This document shows, one piece after another, positions 59,231 through 64,000 of a DNA stretch of 64,000 nucleotides (position 1 is its first letter; each line of letters starts with the position of its first letter). A model generated the notes under the pieces. It was not told the DNA's origin. It did not search any database and saw only the letters and a list, made by a program, of their open reading frames with translations. Origin of the DNA: Actinomadura madurae (GTDB lineage Bacteria; Actinomycetota; Actinomycetes; Streptosporangiales; Streptosporangiaceae); the NCBI RefSeq assembly GCF_900115095.1, contig NZ_FOVH01000021.1:62001-126000 (forward strand). Direction: 5' to 3'. Position numbers and translations under genes: made by a program.

Positions 59231-60030
59231 GCGGGGTGCGGGTCTGCGTCCTGGTCGAGGCCGGGTCGGACGCGACCCGCAACCCGCTGCTGCGCCCGCT
59301 CGGCGCGGCCCTGACCGCACGCGGCGGGGGCCTCACGTCCTTCGACGCGACCGTCCCGTGGGAGCCCTCGGACCTGCCGGAGGCCGACGTGTACCTCATC
59401 AAGGGCGGCGACCCGGCGGTGCTGTGCGCGGCGGGGGCCGTGGCCGACGCGGGCGGCGCCTGCCTCAACGCCCTCCCCGCGACGTTGCGCGCCATCGACA
59501 AGATCCGGTCGCTGGCCCTGCTCGAACGGGCGGGGCTGCCGGTCCCCCCGACGACTGTGGCGGCCGACGCCGGCGCGGTGGCGGAACTGCTCCGGACGGC
59601 CGGAAGGCCCCGGTTCGTGAAACCGCTGCGCGGCCGCCTGGGCCGGGACGCCGGCACCCTCTACCCGGGAGAGCACCCGGCGGGCGGCGGACCCTGGCTC
59701 GTGCAGGACGTCATCGACGGGCCCGGCTTCGACTACAAGGTGTGCGGCGTGGACGACCGGGCAGCCGTCCTGCGGGTCCGCGTCGAGCCCGGATGCCCGG
59801 ACGTGCCGCGCGTCCCCGTCCCCGACCCGGACCCGTCGCTGGTGCGGCTCGGCCTGCGGACGGCCGAGGCGTGCGGGCTGGTCTGCTGGGGCATCGACGT
59901 CGTGACCTGCGCGAACGGCCCCGTCATCGTCGACGTCAACACCTTCCCCGGCTTCCGCGGGGTGCCGGACGCCGCCGGCTGGGTCGCCGACGCCGCCCTC
60001 GCCGTCGCGGGCCGGGGACGCGCGCCATGA
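59227..60030 (+). CDS. ATP-grasp enzyme 3
   Basis: A 267-residue ATP-grasp enzyme related to the two others. Elements are RFVKPLRGRLGRDAGTL, FDYKVCGVDD, CWGIDVVTCANG and VIVDVNTFPGFRG. The glycine-rich loop has RGRLGRDAG rather than YGDNGAG, so substrate or nucleotide handling may differ. It is coupled on both sides by 4-nt overlaps (ATGA). Three paralogous ATP-grasp enzymes in one operon suggest consecutive ligations or phosphorylations of one scaffold. Confidence 0.8.
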   Translation: MSGVRVCVLVEAGSDATRNPLLRPLGAALTARGGGLTSFDATVPWEPSDLPEADVYLIKGGDPAVLCAAGAVADAGGACLNALPATLRAIDKIRSLALLERAGLPVPPTTVAADAGAVAELLRTAGRPRFVKPLRGRLGRDAGTLYPGEHPAGGGPWLVQDVIDGPGFDYKVCGVDDRAAVLRVRVEPGCPDVPRVPVPDPDPSLVRLGLRTAEACGLVCWGIDVVTCANGPVIVDVNTFPGFRGVPDAAGWVADAALAVAGRGRAP

Positions 60031-61298
60031 GCGTGCCGAGGGTCTTCCGGACGGGCGGCTCCCCGCCCGACCACGCGCTGCGGGCCGTCGTCGTGGAGGG
60101 TTTCACGACCCGGCTGGCCTTCGGCGTGGTGATCTTCGCGATGCCGCTCTACGCCCGGCAGCTGGGCATGTCGCTGGCCGAGATCGGCGTGCTCGTCGCG
60201 ATGAAGCCGCTGGTCGAACTGATCGTCAAGCCCTTCATGGGATGGACGGTGGACCGGTGGGGCGCCCGGCGCGGCTACCTGACGGCGGTGACGGTGCGGC
60301 TCGTCGCGTCGATGCTGCTGTTCACCGCCGCCACGCCCGCCTCCCTCTACCTGGTGCGCCTGGTCCAGGGGGCGGCGTCGGCGGCGCGGGATCCGGCGTC
60401 CATCAGCGTCGTGGCCGGCTCCGGCACGCGGAAACTCGGCCGGGCCTTCTCGATCTCGTTCGGCGCGAAGGACCTGGGCGCCGTGTCGGCGGGCGCGCTC
60501 GGCGGGCTCCTCCTGGCCATGAGCGGCAACGACTTCCGGCTGCTGTGGGGCTTCGTCGTGGCCGTCTCCTTCGTCCCGGTCCTCGTGGTGTGGCGCTGGG
60601 TTCCGCGCCCGGAACCGCGACCGCCGGACACGGCGGCGGGCAAGGCGGCGGACACGGCGGCGGCCGGGGAGCCGGTCGCCGTCCGGCTGGTGAAGGACCC
60701 GGCGCGGGGGCGGGCCGACCCCGGATCCCGCGTGTTCCGCGACAGCCGCCTGCGGCTGCTGTGCGCGCTGGGCCTGCTCGCCGGGATGACCGCCCACATG
60801 ACCCACGGGCTCTTCCCCCTGCTCGCCGCCGAGATCGCGGGCCTGAGCCCCGGGCAGATCGGGGGGATCTACTCCGCGTCCGTGCTCGTGCTGCTCGTCG
60901 TCGGCCCGCTCGCCGGCCTGGCCGCCGACCGGTTCGGCGCGATGCCGCTCACCGGGGCGCGCGCGGTCGCCAACACGCTGTCCTCCCTGCTGTACCTGGT
61001 CTTCCCGACCGCCGCCGGCCTGCTGACCGGCCGCCTCGTGGACGTCGCGGGCCGCGCCGCGTTCCGGCCGCCCTGGGGGAGCCTGCTGGCCCAGGCGGCG
61101 CGCCGCGCGGGGCCGCGGGCCGGCCGGGTCGTCGCGACCCTCGACACCGCGCTGTCGGTCGGGGAGGCCCTCGGGCCGATCATCGCCGCGCTGCTGTGGG
61201 ACGTGTGGGGCCTCGCGGCGTTCCTGCTGGTCCGCGCCGGGCTCGGCATCGCCACCGAACTGGTCGTCTCACGACGCCTTCGCCACACCGCGCTCTGA
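60027..61298 (+). CDS. MFS transporter
   Basis: A 423-residue protein with about 12 membrane helices in two halves joined by a charged loop (PDTAAGKAADTAAAGEPVAV). The MFS signature between helices 2 and 3 is VDRWGARRGY, and a similar LAADRFGAMPL follows in the second half. It probably exports the product of the ATP-grasp pathway or imports its substrate. The start overlaps the previous stop by 4 nt; a GC-rich hairpin follows. Confidence 0.9.
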   Translation: MSVPRVFRTGGSPPDHALRAVVVEGFTTRLAFGVVIFAMPLYARQLGMSLAEIGVLVAMKPLVELIVKPFMGWTVDRWGARRGYLTAVTVRLVASMLLFTAATPASLYLVRLVQGAASAARDPASISVVAGSGTRKLGRAFSISFGAKDLGAVSAGALGGLLLAMSGNDFRLLWGFVVAVSFVPVLVVWRWVPRPEPRPPDTAAGKAADTAAAGEPVAVRLVKDPARGRADPGSRVFRDSRLRLLCALGLLAGMTAHMTHGLFPLLAAEIAGLSPGQIGGIYSASVLVLLVVGPLAGLAADRFGAMPLTGARAVANTLSSLLYLVFPTAAGLLTGRLVDVAGRAAFRPPWGSLLAQAARRAGPRAGRVVATLDTALSVGEALGPIIAALLWDVWGLAAFLLVRAGLGIATELVVSRRLRHTAL

Positions 61299-61346
61299 GA
61301 CCCGTGCACTGCGCGCGCCGGCCAGCGGGCTGCCGCGGGGCCACGG

Positions 61347-61366
61347 CGGCCCGCGTTCGCGGGCCG
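61347..61366 (+). terminator. Hairpin after the ATP-grasp operon
   Basis: CGGCCCGCG/CGCGGGCCG arms around TT, followed by GCGCTGCTGATCTT. It lies about 50 nt after the transporter stop. The rest of 61299-61607 shows nothing else. Confidence 0.5.
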
Positions 61367-61607
61367 GCGCTGCTGATCTTCGTCGGCCGCCCGTCCAGGC
61401 GCTCTGCGCGGGGGCGGCTCGACAGGCGGGCGGAGTGGGAGATGTCACCGCGTTTCCGGCCTTCTCGGCGGACCACCCGGAAGTAGGGCAAAGCGTCTAC
61501 GTATCGACGGGGTGGGCGGTGCCGCGGGTCGTGCCGTCCGCCGGCGATCCGCCGCGCCCGTGCCCGCGGGCACGTGTGCCGGGATGTCCGAGCCGAGGGG
61601 AGAGCCG

Positions 61608-61895
61608 ATGGGCGCGTTCGATGAGCTGCCGCGGGTGCGCAGAGGTCCGCTTCATTCGCTGTACGCGGCGTTACGGCGGCGCGCTCCGCAGGTGTCCGCG
61701 ACGCGGCCGGACGACGGAGCGGTCCTGCACGTGGCGTACCGGGGGCAGGAGGCGACCGTCGCCTGGGACGACGACCTGCGCCTTTACGCGTGGACGTCCG
61801 AGCCGGGCGGGCAGATCGGCCCGGACCCTGAGAAGGCGGCCGAGCTCGTCGCCTGGACGCTGGGCGCGTCGGTGAACGCGGACGCGTCCGGCTAG
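61608..61895 (+). CDS. Small hypothetical protein
   Basis: A 95-residue protein (AFDELPRVRRGPLHSLYAAL, then VLHVAYRGQEATVAWDDDLR) with a short alpha-beta pattern and no membrane segment. ATG 61608 is preferred because GAGGGGAG precedes it; ATG 61584 is an alternative. No family recognised. It is convergent with the DUF5063 gene. Confidence 0.6.
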   Translation: MGAFDELPRVRRGPLHSLYAALRRRAPQVSATRPDDGAVLHVAYRGQEATVAWDDDLRLYAWTSEPGGQIGPDPEKAAELVAWTLGASVNADASG

Positions 61896-61960
61896 GACGG
61901 TCGGCCAGGACGGTCCGGCTATGCGGTCCGGCTGGGGCGGGGTGGCTGGGGCGAGGGTGG

Positions 61961-62506
61961 CTAGGCCGTCGCGACCTCTGGGGAGACGTCCAGGCGGGAG
62001 TTCGCCACGAAGGCGTGCAGGGCCCGCAGCGCGGCACCGGCGTGGTTGCCCCAGTGGTTGAAGTAGGAGTACTGCCACCACCAGAGGGCCTCCAGGGGAC
62101 GGTCCTGGTTGTAGTGGCGGAGCCCGTGGACGAGGTCGCTGGCGACGTCGACCAGGTCGTCCGACAGGCGGTACGCGGTGGGCTCGGTGTCCTTGTACGG
62201 GTCGAAGACCTCGACGTACTCGTCCAGGGCCTGGAGGCGCTCGCGGAGACCCTGCCGGACGGCGTCGAGGTCCGGGTCGTCGCCGACCTCGGGCTCCCAG
62301 TTGTCCGGGAGGATCACGTCGGCGCTGGCGCCGAGCTGCGCGCCGGCCAGGATGACCTGCGACACCTCCAGGAGCAGCAGCGGGATGGTGTGCTTCCCGC
62401 CGTCGCCGCGGGCGACCGCCTCCAGGCCGTTGAGGTAGTTGTCGACGTGGCACGCCACGCGTTCGGCGAGAGCGTTCCAGTCCTGCGGGCTGTTGGTGTC
62501 AGACAT
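61961..62506 (-). CDS. DUF5063 domain protein
   Basis: A 181-residue protein of the family normally found directly downstream of recR in actinobacteria. Conserved-looking parts are VACHVDNYLNGLEAVARGD, LLEVSQVILAGAQLGA, YRLSDDLVDVASDLVHGL and EALWWWQYSYFNHWGNHAGA. Function unknown; the constant linkage to recR suggests a related role. It overlaps recR by 8 bp. Confidence 0.88.
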   Translation of the reverse strand: MSDTNSPQDWNALAERVACHVDNYLNGLEAVARGDGGKHTIPLLLLEVSQVILAGAQLGASADVILPDNWEPEVGDDPDLDAVRQGLRERLQALDEYVEVFDPYKDTEPTAYRLSDDLVDVASDLVHGLRHYNQDRPLEALWWWQYSYFNHWGNHAGAALRALHAFVANSRLDVSPEVATA

Positions 62507-63098
62507 CGAGCAGCCTCCGTCCTTCGAATGCGCGGCCCAGCGTCACCTCGTCGGCGTACTCGAGGTCGCCACCCACCGGCAGGCCGCTGGCCAGACGGGT
62601 GACGGTGATGCCCATGGGCTTGACGAGCCGGGCGAGGTACGTCGCCGTCGCCTCGCCCTCCAGGTTGGGGTCGGTGGCGAGGATCAACTCGGTCACCGTC
62701 CCGTCCGCGAGCCGCTGCATCAGCTCGCGGATGCGCAGGTCGTCGGGGCCGACGCCCTCGATCGGGCTGATCGCGCCGCCGAGCACGTGGTAGGTGCCGC
62801 GGAACTCGCGGGTCTTCTCGATCGCGACGACGTCCTTGGACTCCTCAACCACGCAGATGATGTGGGGATCGCGGCGGGCGTCACGGCAGATCCGGCATTC
62901 CTCTTCTTCCGCGACGTTTCCGCACGTCTTGCAGAAGCGGACCTTGTCCTTGACCTCCTTGAGCGCCTTGCCGAGGCGCTCGACGTCGGCGGGATCGGCG
63001 GCGAGGAGGTGGAAGGCGATCCGCTGCGCGCTCTTGGGGCCGACGCCGGGCAGCCTGCCCAGCTCGTCGATGAGGTTCTGCACCACCCCTTCGTACAA
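62499..63098 (-). CDS. recR: Recombination protein RecR
   Basis: A 199-residue RecR, which with RecF/RecO loads RecA at gaps. Motifs: HhH LIDELGRLPGVGPKSAQRIA, zinc finger CKTCGNVAEEEECRIC, Toprim VVEESKDVVAIEKT and TELILATDPNLEGEATATYL. The TTG start at 63098 gives the normal N-terminus (YEGVVQNLIDEL) and has AGGAGGGG upstream. It is followed by DUF5063 and preceded by ybaB and dnaX, the standard order. Confidence 0.96.
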   Translation of the reverse strand: MYEGVVQNLIDELGRLPGVGPKSAQRIAFHLLAADPADVERLGKALKEVKDKVRFCKTCGNVAEEEECRICRDARRDPHIICVVEESKDVVAIEKTREFRGTYHVLGGAISPIEGVGPDDLRIRELMQRLADGTVTELILATDPNLEGEATATYLARLVKPMGITVTRLASGLPVGGDLEYADEVTLGRAFEGRRLLDV

Positions 63099-63126
63099 CG
63101 GACCCCTCCTTTCCTGGTCGCTGCGC

Positions 63127-63534
63127 TCAGGCGCCCTGGCCGCCGCCGAGGCCCGGGAAACCGCCGGGCAGGCCGCCGCCCCCACCGGGGAGGCCGCCTC
63201 CGCCGGGCAGGCCGCCGAGGCCCTGGGCGAGCGGTCCCATCTTCTCCTGCTGGAGTTCCTGCGCCTCGCGGCCGGCGTCGCGGATCGCGGCCAGCACCAG
63301 GTCGGCGATGGTCTCCGCCGTGTCGGCCGGGTCGCCCGGGTCGATGGCCTTCGGGTCGATCGACAGGCCCGTGACCTCGCCCTGCCCGTTGACCGTCGCG
63401 GTGACGAGCCCGCCGCCGGCGGTCCCCGTCACCTCGGCCTCCGCAAGCTCGCGCTGCGCGTTGAAGAGCTGCTCCTGCATGGCCTGCGCCTGCTGGAGCA
63501 GTTCCTGCATGTTCAGCTGACCACCGGGTTCCAC
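63127..63534 (-). CDS. YbaB/EbfC nucleoid-associated protein
   Basis: A 135-residue DNA-binding protein. The core is MQELLQQAQAMQEQLFNAQR and ELAEAEVTGTAGGGLVTATV, then LSIDPKAIDPGDPADTAETI. The C-terminus is a Gly/Pro/Leu-rich tail with repeated GGLPGGGG units, longer than in the E. coli protein. GTG 63534 follows AGGGAG; ATG 63510 is an alternative. It lies between dnaX and recR as usual. Confidence 0.93.
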   Translation of the reverse strand: MEPGGQLNMQELLQQAQAMQEQLFNAQRELAEAEVTGTAGGGLVTATVNGQGEVTGLSIDPKAIDPGDPADTAETIADLVLAAIRDAGREAQELQQEKMGPLAQGLGGLPGGGGLPGGGGGLPGGFPGLGGGQGA

Positions 63535-63667
63535 GGTGCACTCCCTCTTCCGGCCCCCGAGGGCCTGCTCACTGGCGCTCCGCCAGCCACCGGACGTCCG
63601 TCCCACGAGACTACGGGTTCGGCGCACGATGCGATACGCGGGACCGGCGGTCCCCGGTCCTCTTCCT

Positions 63668-63699
63668 AGGAGTTGTCGATCTCAGGAGTTGTCGATCTC
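63668..63699. repeat. 16-bp tandem duplication at the dnaX stop
   Basis: AGGAGTTGTCGATCTC occurs twice in direct succession (63668-63683 and 63684-63699), spanning the dnaX stop codon. Confidence 0.85.
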
Positions 63700-64000
63700 A
63701 CGGATGATCCGGCCGCCGAGCTCGCGCTCGATGAGCGCCATCCCGTTCATCTCGGCCTCGATCCCGTCGGCGTCGGCGTCCCCCTCCGGGTCGACTTCGT
63801 CGCTCTCGTCCAGGGGACCGGGGTCGGGGGGCGGCGGCGGCTCGTCCGGCGGCGGGGGCGGCGGCTCGGGCGCGCGCTCTGCTCTTTCGGGCCTCTCGAA
63901 CCTTTCGGGCCCCGGCGCGGACGGCTGCGCGGCCGGCCGGGCCGGGGACCGCGGCTGCGGTGCCGGGTTCGGTGTCGCCGCTCCACCGAACCCGCTGCTA
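63682..64000 (-). CDS. dnaX: DNA polymerase III subunit gamma/tau, C-terminal part
   Basis: The last 105 codons of dnaX; the rest lies beyond the window. The frame shows a Pro-rich, low-complexity linker (RAPEPPPPPPDEPPPPPDPG), an acidic stretch, and the family end MALIERELGGRIIREIDNS followed by TGA at 63684-63682. Identification rests on this C-terminal helix and on the dnaX-ybaB-recR order. Confidence 0.85.
   Translation of the reverse strand, partial: SSGFGGAATPNPAPQPRSPARPAAQPSAPGPERFERPERAERAPEPPPPPPDEPPPPPDPGPLDESDEVDPEGDADADGIEAEMNGMALIERELGGRIIREIDNS

Noticed and set aside
1..64000. CRISPR arrays or rRNA genes
   Set aside because: No regularly spaced repeats and no rRNA-like sequence were seen on either strand.

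Overview
The window is high-G+C DNA with GTG/TTG starts, many ATGA/GTGA overlaps, several probable leaderless starts (a -10 hexamer 7-9 nt before the start codon) and families typical of filamentous actinomycetes: DUF397 and DUF5753 regulators, an AfsR/BTAD regulator, an F420-type LLM enzyme, and lanthipeptide and ATP-grasp gene clusters. The order dnaX-ybaB-recR-DUF5063 beside lysC and asd is a conserved actinobacterial chromosome segment. A Streptosporangiales/Thermomonosporaceae genome (Actinomadura-like) fits best; this placement is inferred from gene content only.

Layout. 1-3.3 kb is core: the 3' end of a PASTA penicillin-binding protein, a YqeY-type protein, a metallophosphoesterase, a methyltransferase and tRNA-Pro(CGG). 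From the tRNA 3' end (3340-3382) to an imperfect 43-bp copy of it (28406-28448) lies a 25-kb integrated island with visibly lower G+C. Its parts are: a regulator block (small protein, HATPase, frameshifted XRE/DUF5753 gene, DUF397); IS3 debris; a MORC/MutL-like ATPase with a Z1 helicase-like protein; a four-gene operon of XRE plus a degenerate ImmA/IrrE domain followed by three proteins resembling the DptF/DptG/DptH (DndFGH) restriction module; a broken IS5-type transposase; a C5-cytosine methyltransferase fused to an EndoIII-like HhH-GPD glycosylase; a Vsr nicking endonuclease; a broken CHAT protease gene; and a tyrosine integrase truncated and joined in frame to the CHAT remnant. This is a defence island. 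The combination of the two ATPase modules with a glycosylase-methyltransferase fusion and Vsr, and without dndABCDE in view, is the best candidate for an undescribed system.

28.8-36.7 kb holds a TPR protein and a class III/IV lanthipeptide cluster: a LanKC/LanL synthetase with a Cys-Cys-Cys type zinc site, a 56-residue precursor, a divergent ABC exporter and a MauE-thioredoxin-like protein. 36.7-43.6 kb carries regulators and secreted enzymes (lipase, amidase, alpha/beta hydrolase, AfsR-like regulator). At 43.66-45.3 kb a methionyl-tRNA synthetase gene is preceded by what reads as a complete leader-peptide attenuator: a 16-codon leaderless ORF with tandem Met codons, competing hairpins and a UUCG-capped terminator.

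45.3-54.7 kb is mixed housekeeping and regulation: MerR, MarR with two perfect tandem operators and a divergent tautomerase, an S9 peptidase, TetR, asd, lysC and an LLM oxidoreductase. 54.8-61.3 kb has an ArsR regulator, a response regulator lacking its phospho-Asp, an array of three 11-bp repeats suited to an OmpR-type factor, and a tightly coupled operon of three ITPK/RimK-like ATP-grasp enzymes, a mannitol-1-phosphate-dehydrogenase-like enzyme and an MFS transporter; this looks like an uncharacterised small-molecule pathway. 61.6-64 kb returns to the core: DUF5063, recR, ybaB and the 3' end of dnaX.
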